DNA of 64,000 bases from Massilia agrisoli (GCF_020831365.1 NZ_JAJHPV010000002.1:1-64000), one strand, 5' to 3'. Positions 6,659-15,720 are shown, numbered from the stretch's first letter. The notes: generated by a model not told the origin, from the sequence alone. A program made the numbers and translations.

Positions 6659-8964
6659 GCCGCTTCCTTGACCACCGCTTCGGCCGCCGTGTGGCGCGCC
6701 ACCGCGCCGAGGAAGTCGTCGCCCCAGCGCTTGATGTCGTGCTCGCTGACGATGGCGGCCAGGCGCCCGGTGCGGTAGACCGCTTCGTCATGGCCCATCG
6801 TCAGCGCCTGGTACAGCGTTGCGGTCATGGCGTTGGCGTCGTACGGGTTGGTCAGCAGCGCGCCGTGCAGCTCGACCGCGGCGCCGGCGAACTCCGACAT
6901 GATCAAGACCCCTGGCTTGCCGACCGCCTTGCGGGTGGCGATGTATTCCTTGGCCACCAGGTTGAGGCCGTCGCGCAGCGGCGTGATCCAGGCCACGCCG
7001 CAGGCCGCATAGTGGGCCACCACTTCCTCGAACGGCAGCGAACGGTAGAAGTAGCGCACCGGTACCCAGTTCAGGGTCGAGAAGCGGCCGTTGATGCGTC
7101 CGACCACGCGGTCGACTTCGACGCGCAGGCTTTCGTAGATTTCCATGCCGGGTGCGGCCGGCGTGATGATGTTGAGCAGGGTGACCTTGCCGAGCATTTC
7201 CGGGTGCTGTTCCAGCAGGCGCTCGAAGGCCTGCAGTTTTTCCAGCGATCCCTTGACATAGTCGAGCCGTTCGATCGAGACGATCCCGGTCACGCCGTTC
7301 AGGTAGGCGTCGATCGCGCCGATGTTGTCCTGCACCGGCTGGCTGCCGGCCAGGCGCCCGATCAGGCCGACGTCGGTGCCGACCGGGTGCGCCCCCAGCG
7401 CCACCGTGCGCCCGCCCACTTCGATCGCCGAAGTCATCGTGTCGACGCCGAGCGCGCAGCCGTAGGTCAGGTAGCGCGGCGCGCATGGCACCGTGCCGAG
7501 CAGCTCGACCGGCGCGAACGAGCGCACCGCGTCGACGAAGTTCTCGACATAGCGTGGGATGTGGAAGCCCACGTAATCGCATTGCAGCAGGCTGCCGATG
7601 ATGTCGCGCCGCCACGGCAGGATGTTGAACACGTCGCTGGACGGGAAGGCGGTGTGGTGGAAGAAGGCGATTTTCAGGTCCGGGCGCAGCGCGCGCAGGA
7701 AGGCCGGCACCATCCACAGGTTGTAGTCGTGGATCCAGGCCACCGCGCCTTCGGCCGCCTCGCGCGCGGTCTGCTCGGCGAACAGGCGGTTTACTTCGAG
7801 GAAGCACTCCCAGTGGGCCTGGTGGAACTCGGCCTTGTCGGGGAAGGAGAAAATGATCGGCCAGAACGCCTCTTTCGAGAACTTCTTGTAGAACAGGTCG
7901 ACATCTTCGGCAGTCAAGGGGATGCGCGCGGCCTTCAGGCGCGGGTAGCGTTCGGCGTCGACCGTGACATGGCTTTCGAAGTCGTCCGGCTCGCGCGAGT
8001 CCTGCTGCGACCAGGCCACCCATGACCCGGTCTGGCCGCCGCCGAAGAACGACAGCAGGGTCGGGATGATGCCGTTCGGGCTTTTCGGGCGCCGCTGCGT
8101 CATCACGCCGTCTTCGACCACCTCGTCGAAGGGCAGCCGGTGGTAGACCATCACCAGGTCGGCATCGCCGCGGCGGTCCGACTGCTGCTGGGCCGCGTCG
8201 CTCGGCTCGACCAGGGTGCCGTGGTGGGCCAGCCCTTCGAGGATGCCGCCGCAGCCTTCGGCGCGCGCCATGAATACGCCGGGCAGCTTGCGCACGCATT
8301 CGACCAGCGCCGGCTCGGCGCCGCCCACCACGATGCCGGGATAGCCGGCTTCGAACATCGACAGGTCGTTCAGGGTGTCGCCGGCCACCACCACCTTGGC
8401 CTCGCCCAGCCCTTCGGCGGCGACCAGGCGGCGCAGCGCGCTGCCCTTGCTGACGCCGCGCGGCAGCACGTCGAGGTAGCGGCCGGCCGAGAACAGCAGG
8501 TCGCAGTCGAGCGCCTCGACCGCCGCGCGCAGCGCGTCGCTGATGCCGCCTTCGGCCAGGAAGAACGAGCAGCGCCGCTCCTGCGGCACGGTCTGGCGCT
8601 GCAGCTGCGGGAAGCCGGACAGCGCGCGCAGCACGGCCTGGCTGCCGGGCCAGTTGGCGGCCTGCTCGTGGTGCAGCGGGCCGACCGGGCGCAGGTCGCC
8701 GTGGACGATGGTGGCGCCGACGTCGGCGATGATGTAGTCGGGCGCGGGGATGGTCGGGTCGCTCAGCAGCGGAATGATGGACTCGAGCCCGCGCCCGGTG
8801 ATGAAGACCAGCCTGGCGCCGGGCAGGGCGCCGCTGAACAGCTCGCGCACGCGGCGCCTGGCTTCGCTGGTGCCGGCCAGCAGGGTGCCGTCGAGGTCAG
8901 TGGCGAGCAGGAGATTGGAGGCGCCGGAGAGGTGGGGCGGGCGGGCGGGCATGAGTGCGGTCAT
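6655..8964 (-). CDS. Fused HAD phosphatase / GT20 synthase, glucosylglycerol-phosphate type (GgpPS-like)
   Basis: A 769-aa two-domain enzyme. Residues about 16-250 form a HAD phosphatase with DLDGT (Asp23, Asp25) and GDTLND (Asp196, Asp200). Residues about 268-760 form a GT20 glycosyltransferase with YHRLPFDEV, KSPNGIIPTL, WIHDYNLWMVP (410-420) and DGLNLVAKEY. The NLW after HDY and the YHR-PFDE start fit glucosylglycerol-phosphate synthase better than trehalose-phosphate synthase (HDYHL). Fused phosphatase-synthase GgpPS enzymes that make the compatible solute glucosylglycerol from ADP-glucose and glycerol 3-phosphate are known from Stenotrophomonas and relatives. Start ATG at 8964 (an ATG at codon 5 is an alternative). 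First gene of the five-gene operon. Substrate specificity is inferred. Confidence 0.78.
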   Translation of the reverse strand: MTALMPARPPHLSGASNLLLATDLDGTLLAGTSEARRRVRELFSGALPGARLVFITGRGLESIIPLLSDPTIPAPDYIIADVGATIVHGDLRPVGPLHHEQAANWPGSQAVLRALSGFPQLQRQTVPQERRCSFFLAEGGISDALRAAVEALDCDLLFSAGRYLDVLPRGVSKGSALRRLVAAEGLGEAKVVVAGDTLNDLSMFEAGYPGIVVGGAEPALVECVRKLPGVFMARAEGCGGILEGLAHHGTLVEPSDAAQQQSDRRGDADLVMVYHRLPFDEVVEDGVMTQRRPKSPNGIIPTLLSFFGGGQTGSWVAWSQQDSREPDDFESHVTVDAERYPRLKAARIPLTAEDVDLFYKKFSKEAFWPIIFSFPDKAEFHQAHWECFLEVNRLFAEQTAREAAEGAVAWIHDYNLWMVPAFLRALRPDLKIAFFHHTAFPSSDVFNILPWRRDIIGSLLQCDYVGFHIPRYVENFVDAVRSFAPVELLGTVPCAPRYLTYGCALGVDTMTSAIEVGGRTVALGAHPVGTDVGLIGRLAGSQPVQDNIGAIDAYLNGVTGIVSIERLDYVKGSLEKLQAFERLLEQHPEMLGKVTLLNIITPAAPGMEIYESLRVEVDRVVGRINGRFSTLNWVPVRYFYRSLPFEEVVAHYAACGVAWITPLRDGLNLVAKEYIATRKAVGKPGVLIMSEFAGAAVELHGALLTNPYDANAMTATLYQALTMGHDEAVYRTGRLAAIVSEHDIKRWGDDFLGAVARHTAAEAVVKEAA

Positions 8965-9323
8965 GGCATTCTTTCTTGTCGATGCGCCCGCTGCGATGGG
9001 CGCAAGCGGGCCGGGTCGGGGTACGATGCAACAACGCGGTCATGGCGACCGGTTCGTACCTGGAATGGCAAAAGCGCGGCTGCGCGCGAAGGCGCGCTGC
9101 GGATTTACCGGCGGGGAGGGCAACTGCGGCCATACAAATGGCACGCCTGGATGGATGGTGCTTGAGTGTTACGATGGAACGGCGCTTAACCCTCATGAAG
9201 CAGTAGCAGTCTAACATCCATGGCGGCCCGGGGCAACCTTGGATCTCTGCGGTTGCCCGATTTGCGGGCAGGCAGGGAGGCAGAACGCGTTCGCCAAAAC
9301 CCGACATACCCCAAACATTCTCG
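8965..9323. other. Divergent intergenic region between ggpPS-like gene and rplC
   Basis: About 360 bases without a convincing gene. It must hold the minus-strand promoter and 5' leader of the ggpPS operon. Short open frames here have no recognisable domain or ribosome binding site. The right end runs into the rplC promoter. I see no clear operator or tRNA-like structure in it. Confidence 0.5.
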
Positions 9324-9352
9324 TTGCGTCAACCCCTTCTTCGCGTTATACT
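9324..9352 (+). promoter_or_regulatory. Promoter of the rplC operon
   Basis: TTGCGT at 9324-9329, a 17-base spacer and TATACT at 9347-9352, followed by the GC-rich discriminator AGCCGGC. It drives rplC and the following ribosomal genes, which are cut off from rpsJ. The rplN promoter at 14266-14294 has the same layout and a nearly identical downstream sequence, which suggests co-regulation, for example by ppGpp/DksA (inference). Confidence 0.75.
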
Positions 9353-9365
9353 AGCCGGCTTCGGT

Positions 9366-9390
9366 ATGGATTCATCTTTTTCGAATCCAT
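9366..9390 (+). promoter_or_regulatory. Leader hairpin upstream of rplC
   Basis: ATGGATTC (9366-9373) and GAATCCAT (9383-9390) are perfectly complementary around a 9-base T-rich loop. It lies at the start of the 5' leader of rplC mRNA, about 60 bases before the start codon. It might be a site for autogenous control by a ribosomal protein (L4 in E. coli), but the sequence does not look like the E. coli S10 leader. Confidence 0.45.
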
Positions 9391-9449
9391 GCTTTTACTT
9401 GGTAGTTAAACATCAGCCCCGCCCAATCGCAGGTGGGAATGGAGAAAAA

Positions 9450-10106
9450 ATGAGCCTAGGCCTTCTCGGTCGCAAGGTTGGCATGATGCGCATCTTCACG
9501 GATGACGGGGACTCGATCCCAGTTACCGTGCTCGACGTGTCGAACAACCGTGTTGCGCAAATCAAAACTCCTGAAACGGACGGTTACTCCGCTGTTCAGG
9601 TTGCATTCGGTCAACGTCGCGCTTCCCGCGTGAACAAGGCTGTTGCAGGTCACCATGCTAAAGCTGGCGTTGAAGCCGGTACGATGCTGAAGGAATTCCG
9701 CGTTGATGCCGCTAAAGCCGCTGAAATGAAGACTGGCGACGTCGTCGCAGCTTCCCTGTTCGAAGTTGGCCAGAAAATCGACGTGCAAGGCACCTCGATC
9801 GGTAAGGGCTACGCCGGTACCATCAAGCGTCACAACTTCGCATCCGGCCGTCAAACCCACGGTAACTCGCGTTCGCACAACGTTCCGGGTTCGATCGGTA
9901 TGGCGCAGGATCCAGGTCGCGTTTTCCCAGGCAAGCGCATGACCGGCCACATGGGTGACGTTACTGTTACCACCCAGAACCTCGAAATCGCCCGTATCGA
10001 TGCCGACCGCCAGCTGCTGCTGGTCAAAGGCGCCGTACCAGGTGCGAAAAATGGCCAGGTAGTCGTTTCGCCTGCTGTCAAAGTTAAAGCACAGAAGGGA
10101 GCTTAA
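9450..10106 (+). CDS. rplC: 50S ribosomal protein L3
   Basis: L3 (218 aa) is an early assembly protein near the peptidyl transferase centre. Conserved stretches seen: [32 protein letters not shown], and the long finger [21 protein letters not shown]. Gln153 in GMAQ matches the glutamine that PrmB methylates in E. coli L3 (Gln150). The ATG at 9450 has GGAG upstream and gives the normal L3 N-terminus; a longer in-frame reading from 9324 would overlap the promoter. First gene of the truncated S10 operon. Confidence 0.97.
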   Translation: MSLGLLGRKVGMMRIFTDDGDSIPVTVLDVSNNRVAQIKTPETDGYSAVQVAFGQRRASRVNKAVAGHHAKAGVEAGTMLKEFRVDAAKAAEMKTGDVVAASLFEVGQKIDVQGTSIGKGYAGTIKRHNFASGRQTHGNSRSHNVPGSIGMAQDPGRVFPGKRMTGHMGDVTVTTQNLEIARIDADRQLLLVKGAVPGAKNGQVVVSPAVKVKAQKGA

Positions 10107-10109
10107 ACG

Positions 10110-10730
10110 ATGGAACTCAAGCTTCTGAATGAGCAAGGCAAAGAAGGCTCCAACGTGGCCGCAGCCGACACCGTTTTCGGCCGTGAATACAATGAAGCCC
10201 TGATCCACCAGATCGTGGTTGCTTACGCTGCTAACGCACGTAGCGGTAACCGCAAGCAGAAGGATCGTGAAGAAGTTCACCACACGACCAAGAAGCCTTG
10301 GCGCCAGAAAGGCACCGGCCGCGCCCGTGCTGGTATGTCGTCGTCGCCTCTGTGGCGCGGTGGTGGCCGTATCTTCCCGAACTCGCCTGACGAGAACTTC
10401 AGCCACAAAGTCAACAAGAAGATGTATCGCGCAGGTATCTGCTCGATCCTGTCCCAGCTGGCCCGTGAAGGTCGCCTGAGCGTCATCGAAAACCTGAGCA
10501 TCGAAGCTCCAAAGACCAAGCTGCTGTCGCAAAAACTGCAGTCGATGGGCCTGGAATCGGTTCTGGTGATCACCGACACGCTCGAGGAAAACCTGCTGCT
10601 GGCATCGCGCAACCTGCCGAACGTGCTGGTTGTCGAGCCACGTCACGCTGACCCGATGTCGCTGGTGTTCTACAAAAAAGTTCTGGTCACCAAAGCAGCG
10701 CTGGCCAAGCTTGAGGAGATGTTCGCATGA
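10110..10730 (+). CDS. rplD: 50S ribosomal protein L4
   Basis: L4 (206 aa) binds 23S rRNA and lines the exit tunnel with a long loop. That loop is visible in [32 protein letters not shown]-type sequence near residues 45-75, followed by [16 protein letters not shown]. In E. coli it also represses the S10 operon. It starts 3 bases after rplC, and its TGA overlaps the rplW ATG. Confidence 0.97.
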   Translation: MELKLLNEQGKEGSNVAAADTVFGREYNEALIHQIVVAYAANARSGNRKQKDREEVHHTTKKPWRQKGTGRARAGMSSSPLWRGGGRIFPNSPDENFSHKVNKKMYRAGICSILSQLAREGRLSVIENLSIEAPKTKLLSQKLQSMGLESVLVITDTLEENLLLASRNLPNVLVVEPRHADPMSLVFYKKVLVTKAALAKLEEMFA

Positions 10731-11044
10731 GCGGCGTAATGAAATTCAGCGAAGAGCGCCTGATGAAGGTGCTCCAGGCTCCGGTCATTTCCGAGAAGGC
10801 CACCATGGTCGCGGAAAAGAACGAGCAGATCGTGTTCCGCGTACTGCCGGATGCGACCAAGCCTGAGATCAAGGCAGCCGTTGAACTGTTGTTCAAGGTT
10901 GAAGTCCTGTCGGTGCAGACAGTTAATCGCGAAGGTAAGCAAAAGCGTTCGGGCCGTTTCAATGGCCGCCGCAACCATACCAAGCGTGCTTTCGTGTGCC
11001 TGAAGCCTGGCCAGGAAATCAATTTTGTCGAGGAGGCTAAATAA
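10727..11044 (+). CDS. rplW: 50S ribosomal protein L23
   Basis: L23 (105 aa) sits at the tunnel exit and is the docking site for trigger factor and SRP. The [25 protein letters not shown] start and the [18 protein letters not shown] segment are characteristic. I kept the ATG at 10727, which overlaps the rplD stop (ATGA). An internal ATG four codons later (MKFSEERL) is a possible alternative start. Its TAA shares one base with the rplB ATG. Confidence 0.96.
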   Translation: MSGVMKFSEERLMKVLQAPVISEKATMVAEKNEQIVFRVLPDATKPEIKAAVELLFKVEVLSVQTVNREGKQKRSGRFNGRRNHTKRAFVCLKPGQEINFVEEAK

Positions 11045-11871
11045 TGGCACTCGTAAAGATGAAGCCAACCTCGCCAGGCCGTCGCGGCATGGTAAAGGTG
11101 GTGAACCCGGACCTGTACAAAGGCCGTCCGTTCGCTGCCCTGGTTGAAAAGAAATCGAAGACCGCTGGCCGTAACAACAACGGTCACATCACCACCCGCC
11201 ACATCGGCGGCGGTCACAAGCAGCACTATCGCCTGATCGACTTCAAGCGTCAGAAGGATGGTATTCCGGCAAAGGTCGAGCGTATTGAATACGATCCGAA
11301 CCGTACCGCGAACATCGCCCTGCTGTGCTACGCAGACGGTGAGCGCCAGTACATCATCGCGACCAAGGGCATGGCCGTTGGCGACGCAGTGATGAACGGC
11401 TCGGAAGCGCCTATCAAGTCGGGCAACTGCCTGCCAATCCGTAACATCCCGGTTGGTACCGTGATGCATTGCGTCGAAATGCTGCCAGGTAAGGGTGCCC
11501 AGATGGCCCGTACCGCCGGCGCCGGCGTCGTGCTAATGGCACGTGAAGGCACCTACGCCCAGGTCCGCCTGCGCTCGGGCGAAGTTCGCCGCGTCCACAT
11601 CGAATGCCGTGCAACGGTAGGCGAAGTGGGTAACGCCGAGCACAGCCTGCGCAAGATCGGTAAAGCTGGTGCGATGCGCTGGCGCGGTGTTCGTCCTACC
11701 GTTCGCGGTGTGGTCATGAACCCGGTCGATCACCCGCACGGTGGTGGTGAAGGTAAAACCGCAGCTGGTCGTCATCCAGTGTCGCCTTGGGGCCAGCAGA
11801 CGAAGGGTAAGAAGACGCGTTCGAACAAGCGCACTTCTTCGATGATCGTTTCGCGCCGCGGCAAGAAATAA
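11044..11871 (+). CDS. rplB: 50S ribosomal protein L2
   Basis: L2 (275 aa) is one of the most conserved ribosomal proteins and is needed for subunit joining and peptidyl transfer. It reads [15 protein letters not shown] at the start, [23 protein letters not shown] in the N-terminal part and the near-universal [14 protein letters not shown] with the functionally important histidine near residue 230. Length is normal. Confidence 0.98.
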   Translation: MALVKMKPTSPGRRGMVKVVNPDLYKGRPFAALVEKKSKTAGRNNNGHITTRHIGGGHKQHYRLIDFKRQKDGIPAKVERIEYDPNRTANIALLCYADGERQYIIATKGMAVGDAVMNGSEAPIKSGNCLPIRNIPVGTVMHCVEMLPGKGAQMARTAGAGVVLMAREGTYAQVRLRSGEVRRVHIECRATVGEVGNAEHSLRKIGKAGAMRWRGVRPTVRGVVMNPVDHPHGGGEGKTAAGRHPVSPWGQQTKGKKTRSNKRTSSMIVSRRGKK

Positions 11872-11881
11872 GGGATAAGAA

Positions 11882-12157
11882 ATGACACGTTCATTGAAAA
11901 AAGGGCCGTTTATCGATGCCCACCTGGTGAAAAAAGTCGAAGCCGCGCAAGCGAACAAAGACAAAAAGCCAGTCAAAACCTGGTCGCGCCGCTCGACGAT
12001 CTCGCCTGACTTCATCGGCCTGACGATCGCGGTCCATAACGGCAAGCTGCACGTGCCTGTTTATGTGTCCGAAAACATGGTCGGCCACAAGCTTGGCGAA
12101 TTCGCACTGACCCGTACGTTCAAGGGCCATGCCGCTGACAAGAAGGCGAAGAAATAA
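11882..12157 (+). CDS. rpsS: 30S ribosomal protein S19
   Basis: S19 (91 aa) forms a dimer with S13 in the head of the small subunit. It has the typical [14 protein letters not shown] start, the [24 protein letters not shown] core and the [16 protein letters not shown] motif. Its TAA shares one base with the rplV ATG (TAATG at 12155-12159). Confidence 0.97.
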   Translation: MTRSLKKGPFIDAHLVKKVEAAQANKDKKPVKTWSRRSTISPDFIGLTIAVHNGKLHVPVYVSENMVGHKLGEFALTRTFKGHAADKKAKK

Positions 12158-12486
12158 TGGAAACCAAAGCTATCCTCAAAGGTGTGCGCCTGTCGGACCA
12201 AAAGGGCCGTCTGGTTGCTGATCTGATCCGTGGCAAGAAAGTTGACGCAGCACTCAACATCCTGCAATTCAGCCCGAAAAAAGGTGCAACGATCATCAAG
12301 AAGGTACTCGAGTCCGCCATCGCGAACGCCGAGCACAATGATGGCGCTGACATCGACGAGCTGAAGGTCGTTCAGATCTACGTAGAAAAGGGCCCGATCC
12401 TGAAGCGCTTCACTGCACGCGCTAAAGGCCGGGGCGATCGTATCTCGAAACAATCCTGTCACATCTACGTGACTGTCGGTAACTAA
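12157..12486 (+). CDS. rplV: 50S ribosomal protein L22
   Basis: L22 (109 aa) spans the large subunit; its beta-hairpin lines the exit tunnel and is a site of macrolide resistance. The [20 protein letters not shown] start and the hairpin region [20 protein letters not shown] are typical; no unusual insertion is seen in the hairpin. It sits 9 bases before rpsC. Confidence 0.97.
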   Translation: METKAILKGVRLSDQKGRLVADLIRGKKVDAALNILQFSPKKGATIIKKVLESAIANAEHNDGADIDELKVVQIYVEKGPILKRFTARAKGRGDRISKQSCHIYVTVGN

Positions 12487-12495
12487 GGGGTCACG

Positions 12496-13314
12496 ATGGG
12501 ACAGAAGATTCATCCAACAGGCTTCCGCCTGTCAGTAACCCGTAACTGGGCTTCGCGCTGGTACGCAGGCAATGGTAACTTTGCCTCGATGCTGAACGAA
12601 GACCTGAAGGCACGCGCGTTCCTGAAAAAGAAACTGAAGAACGCTTCGGTTGGCCGCATCGTCATCGAGCGTCCTGCAAAGAACGCACGCTTCACGATCT
12701 ACAGCTCGCGCCCAGGCGTGGTCATTGGTAAAAAAGGCGAAGACATCGAAGTACTGAAGTCGTCGCTGACCAAGATCATGGGCGTGCCTGTGCACGTGAA
12801 CATCGAAGAGATCCGCAAGCCGGAAATCGACTCGCAGCTGATCGCCGATTCGATCTCGCAGCAGCTGGAAAAGCGTATTATGTTCCGCCGCGCAATGAAG
12901 CGCGCGATGCAGAACGCGATGCGCCTGGGCGCCCTCGGCATCAAGATCATGTCGTCGGGCCGCCTGAACGGTATCGAAATCGCACGTACCGAATGGTACC
13001 GTGAAGGCCGTGTGCCCCTGCACACCCTGCGCGCCGATATCGACTACGGTACCAGCGAAGCGTCGACCACCTACGGCATCATCGGCGTCAAGGTCTGGGT
13101 CTACAAAGGCGACCGTTCGGTCACCGGCGAAGCCCCGGTCATCGAGACCCCGGCTGACGAGAAGAAGACCCGCGGTCCGCGCCGTGACGATGGCAAGCCA
13201 GCTGGCCGCCCACGTCCAGCCGGTGCCAAAACCCCAGCTGCGCCTGGCGTGCGTGCCCGTCCTGCCGTCAAGGTAGCGCCGGCCGCTGCACCAGCTGAGA
13301 AAGCAGGAGAATAA
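12496..13314 (+). CDS. rpsC: 30S ribosomal protein S3
   Basis: S3 (272 aa) lines the mRNA entry channel and has helicase activity with S4 and S5. The start [18 protein letters not shown] and the type II KH motif [16 protein letters not shown] (around residues 72-87) are clear. It is about 40 residues longer than E. coli S3 because of a C-terminal tail rich in Lys, Arg, Pro and Ala (last ~55 residues), which is common in betaproteobacteria. The gap to rplP is 2 bases. Confidence 0.97.
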   Translation: MGQKIHPTGFRLSVTRNWASRWYAGNGNFASMLNEDLKARAFLKKKLKNASVGRIVIERPAKNARFTIYSSRPGVVIGKKGEDIEVLKSSLTKIMGVPVHVNIEEIRKPEIDSQLIADSISQQLEKRIMFRRAMKRAMQNAMRLGALGIKIMSSGRLNGIEIARTEWYREGRVPLHTLRADIDYGTSEASTTYGIIGVKVWVYKGDRSVTGEAPVIETPADEKKTRGPRRDDGKPAGRPRPAGAKTPAAPGVRARPAVKVAPAAAPAEKAGE

Positions 13315-13316
13315 TC

Positions 13317-13736
13317 ATGCTGCAACCAGCACGCAGAAAGTATCGTAAAGAGCAGAAAGGCCGTAACACCGGCATTTCGCACACCCGCGGCACCGCTGTG
13401 TCGTTCGGTGAGTTCGGCCTGAAAGCGGTTGCCCGTGGTCGTATCACGGCACGCCAGATCGAAGCCGCTCGTCGCGCAATGACCCGTCACATCAAGCGTG
13501 GCGGCCGTATCTGGATCCGTATCTTCCCGGACAAGCCGATTTCGAACAAGCCGGCCGAAGTCCGTATGGGTAACGGTAAAGGTAACCCGGAGTACTACGT
13601 CGCTGAAATCCAGCCAGGCAAGGTACTGTACGAAATGGACGGCGTCGCAGAAGAACTGGCGCGTGAAGCATTCCGCCTGGCTGCCGCCAAACTGCCACTG
13701 GCCACGACTTTCGTCGTACGCCAGGTCGGCCAATAA
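13317..13736 (+). CDS. rplP: 50S ribosomal protein L16
   Basis: L16 (139 aa) contacts A-site tRNA. It reads [17 protein letters not shown] at the start and has the conserved [11 protein letters not shown] segment (the arginine hydroxylated by YcfD in E. coli lies in the following [13 protein letters not shown] region). Length is normal. It is followed by AGGAG and rpmC. Confidence 0.97.
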   Translation: MLQPARRKYRKEQKGRNTGISHTRGTAVSFGEFGLKAVARGRITARQIEAARRAMTRHIKRGGRIWIRIFPDKPISNKPAEVRMGNGKGNPEYYVAEIQPGKVLYEMDGVAEELAREAFRLAAAKLPLATTFVVRQVGQ

Positions 13737-13748
13737 AAGGAGTTGTAG

Positions 13749-13940
13749 ATGAAAGCAACAGAACTCCGCGGCAAAGACCAGGAAGCTCTGCAAAAAGAGC
13801 TGAATGAGTTGTTGAAGGCACAGTTCGGCATGCGCATGCAAATCGCTACGCAACAGCTGAGCAACACCGCACAGCTCAAGAAGGTGCGCCGCGACATCGC
13901 GCGTGTAAAGACGGTAATGAACTCGAAGGAAGCCAAATGA
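13749..13940 (+). CDS. rpmC: 50S ribosomal protein L29
   Basis: L29 (63 aa) is a two-helix protein near the tunnel exit beside L23. The typical start [20 protein letters not shown] and the second helix [18 protein letters not shown] are present. Start preceded by AGGAG. Its TGA overlaps the rpsQ ATG (ATGA at 13937-13940). Confidence 0.96.
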   Translation: MKATELRGKDQEALQKELNELLKAQFGMRMQIATQQLSNTAQLKKVRRDIARVKTVMNSKEAK

Positions 13941-14209
13941 CTGAAACCACTAAAGTAGCGCTCAAGCGTACGCTGGTCGGTAAGGTTGTTTCCGACAAGA
14001 TGGACAAGACGGTTACCGTCATGATCGAGCGTCACGTCAAGCACCCGCTGTACGGCAAGATCATCATGCGTTCGAACAAGTATCACGCGCATGACGAAGC
14101 CAACCAGGCCAAGACCGGTGACACGGTTGAAATCCAGGAAGGCCGTCCGATCAGCAAGACCAAGGCATGGACTGTTACCCGCGTTCTGCAAGTCGCCCAG
14201 GTACTGTAA
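13937..14209 (+). CDS. rpsQ: 30S ribosomal protein S17
   Basis: S17 (90 aa) is an OB-fold protein needed early in small-subunit assembly. It reads [31 protein letters not shown], the core of the family, and ends with a strand [10 protein letters not shown]. It is the last gene before a 270-base gap with a new promoter, so it closes the S10-type transcription unit. Confidence 0.97.
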   Translation: MTETTKVALKRTLVGKVVSDKMDKTVTVMIERHVKHPLYGKIIMRSNKYHAHDEANQAKTGDTVEIQEGRPISKTKAWTVTRVLQVAQVL

Positions 14210-14265
14210 ATGTTGTAGGAAGGTTGGGCAGGTGCTGACGCATCTGCGCAACTTAAAGAATGTTC

Positions 14266-14294
14266 TTGCGGGCCCGCCAGTATTCTGCGATACT
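14266..14294 (+). promoter_or_regulatory. Promoter of the spc operon (rplN)
   Basis: TTGCGG (14266-14271), a 17-base spacer and GATACT (14289-14294) lie in the 270-base gap between rpsQ and rplN. The downstream AGCGGGCTTCG closely matches the sequence after the rplC promoter. About 185 bases of leader follow before the rplN start; I see no strong terminator in it. Confidence 0.65.
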
Positions 14295-14479
14295 AGCGGG
14301 CTTCGTTCATGTATTGCCGCATTTTTAGTCACCCCGGTGTAAGCGGCCTGAACCGAAACGTTACTGGAAAGTCCATCACCCAATCAGCGGCGCCCAGCAG
14401 GGCAATGTTGGCGGGACCAAGACTGACCGCAGGCCCACGCTGTGGGGTTTCTTCGGCTTAAGTTGGGAAAGAGAATACT

Positions 14480-14848
14480 ATGATTCAAACTGAAAGCCGG
14501 CTCGAAGTGGCCGACAATACTGGTGCAAAAGAAGTTATGTGCATCAAGGTATTGGGCGGTTCCAAGCGCCGTTATGCTGGCATTGGCGATGTGATCAAGG
14601 TAACCGTCAAGGTTGCTGCGCCACGCGGCCGTGTCAAAAAAGGTGAAATTTATAACGCCGTGGTTGTGCGTACCGCTAAAGGTGTGCGCCGCCAAGACGG
14701 TTCGCTGGTGAAGTTCGACGGCAACGCTGCTGTCCTGCTCAACGCCAAGCTCGAACCGATCGGTACCCGTATTTTTGGACCAGTCACGCGCGAACTGCGT
14801 ACTGAGAAGTTCATGAAGATCGTGTCCCTGGCACCTGAAGTTCTGTAA
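14480..14848 (+). CDS. rplN: 50S ribosomal protein L14
   Basis: L14 (122 aa) sits at the subunit interface and is the target of the silencing factor RsfS. It begins [17 protein letters not shown] and contains [19 protein letters not shown] and the end [18 protein letters not shown], all standard. It is the first gene of the spc operon. Confidence 0.97.
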   Translation: MIQTESRLEVADNTGAKEVMCIKVLGGSKRRYAGIGDVIKVTVKVAAPRGRVKKGEIYNAVVVRTAKGVRRQDGSLVKFDGNAAVLLNAKLEPIGTRIFGPVTRELRTEKFMKIVSLAPEVL

Positions 14849-14857
14849 GGAGTCGTA

Positions 14858-15172
14858 ATGGATAAGATTCGTAAAAACGACGAAGTCATCGTTCTGACCG
14901 GCAAAGACAAGGGCAAGCGCGGTGTTGTTCAGCAGCGTATCGATGCTGAGCATGTCGTGGTTGAAGGCGTCAACGTCGCTAAAAAAGCGACCAAGCCTAA
15001 CCCAATGACCGGCGTAACTGGTGGTATCGTCGATAAGACTATGCCGATTCACGTGTCCAACGTTGCCTTGTTCAATGCAGCGACTGGCAAGGCAGACCGC
15101 GTAGGCTTCAAAGACGTAGACGGCAAAAAAGTCCGCGTTTATAAGTCTTCCGGCGAAGTAGTGAAGGTTTAA
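14858..15172 (+). CDS. rplX: 50S ribosomal protein L24
   Basis: L24 (104 aa) starts assembly of the large subunit. The KOW motif is seen as [21 protein letters not shown] (residues about 5-25), followed by [20 protein letters not shown] and the end [10 protein letters not shown]. It is followed by rplE after 2 bases. Confidence 0.97.
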   Translation: MDKIRKNDEVIVLTGKDKGKRGVVQQRIDAEHVVVEGVNVAKKATKPNPMTGVTGGIVDKTMPIHVSNVALFNAATGKADRVGFKDVDGKKVRVYKSSGEVVKV

Positions 15173-15174
15173 TC

Positions 15175-15714
15175 ATGGCCCGTCTCCAAGAAATCTATAA
15201 AGACAAGGTTGTTGCTGACCTGGTAGCCAAGTACGGCTACAAATCGGCAATGGAAGTGCCACGCCTGACCAAGATCACCCTGAACATGGGTGTGGGTGAA
15301 GCGATCGCCGACAAGAAGGTTCTCGAGCACGCTGTTGGCGACCTGACCAAGATCGCCGGCCAGAAGCCAGTGACCACCAAGGCACGCAAGGCGATCGCGG
15401 GCTTCAAGATCCGTGAAGGCTACCCGATCGGTACCATGGTCACCCTGCGCGGCGCTCGCATGTACGAGTTCCTGGATCGTCTCATCACCGTGGCGCTGCC
15501 GCGCGTGCGCGACTTCCGTGGTGTCAATGGCAAATCGTTCGACGGTCGTGGCAACTACAACATCGGTGTCAAGGAACAGATCATCTTCCCTGAGATCGAG
15601 TACGACAAGATCGACGCACTGCGTGGTTTGAACATTTCGATCACCACGACCGCGAAGACCGACGACGAAGCGAAAGCTCTGCTCGCCGCCTTTAAATTCC
15701 CGTTCAGGAACTAA
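15175..15714 (+). CDS. rplE: 50S ribosomal protein L5
   Basis: L5 (179 aa) binds 5S rRNA and contacts the small subunit and P-site tRNA. Typical stretches are [42 protein letters not shown] and the end [20 protein letters not shown]. Normal length and position in the spc operon. Confidence 0.97.
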   Translation: MARLQEIYKDKVVADLVAKYGYKSAMEVPRLTKITLNMGVGEAIADKKVLEHAVGDLTKIAGQKPVTTKARKAIAGFKIREGYPIGTMVTLRGARMYEFLDRLITVALPRVRDFRGVNGKSFDGRGNYNIGVKEQIIFPEIEYDKIDALRGLNISITTTAKTDDEAKALLAAFKFPFRN

Positions 15715-15720
15715 TAGATC

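Noticed and set aside
6655-8964. Trehalose-6-phosphate synthase/phosphatase (OtsAB) identity
   Set aside because: The domain order is phosphatase first, and the active-site HDYNLW and the YHR-PFDE start fit the glucosylglycerol type better. Trehalose cannot be fully excluded without a phylogeny.
639-9300. Genomic island or prophage in the rpsJ-rplC interval
   Set aside because: No integrase, transposase, phage gene or clear attachment repeat is visible. Acquisition by rearrangement is possible but has no direct mark in the sequence.
8897-9307. 136-codon minus-strand open frame upstream of the ggpPS-like gene
   Set aside because: No domain, no ribosome binding site, and it overlaps the 5' end of the ggpPS-like gene in a different frame.
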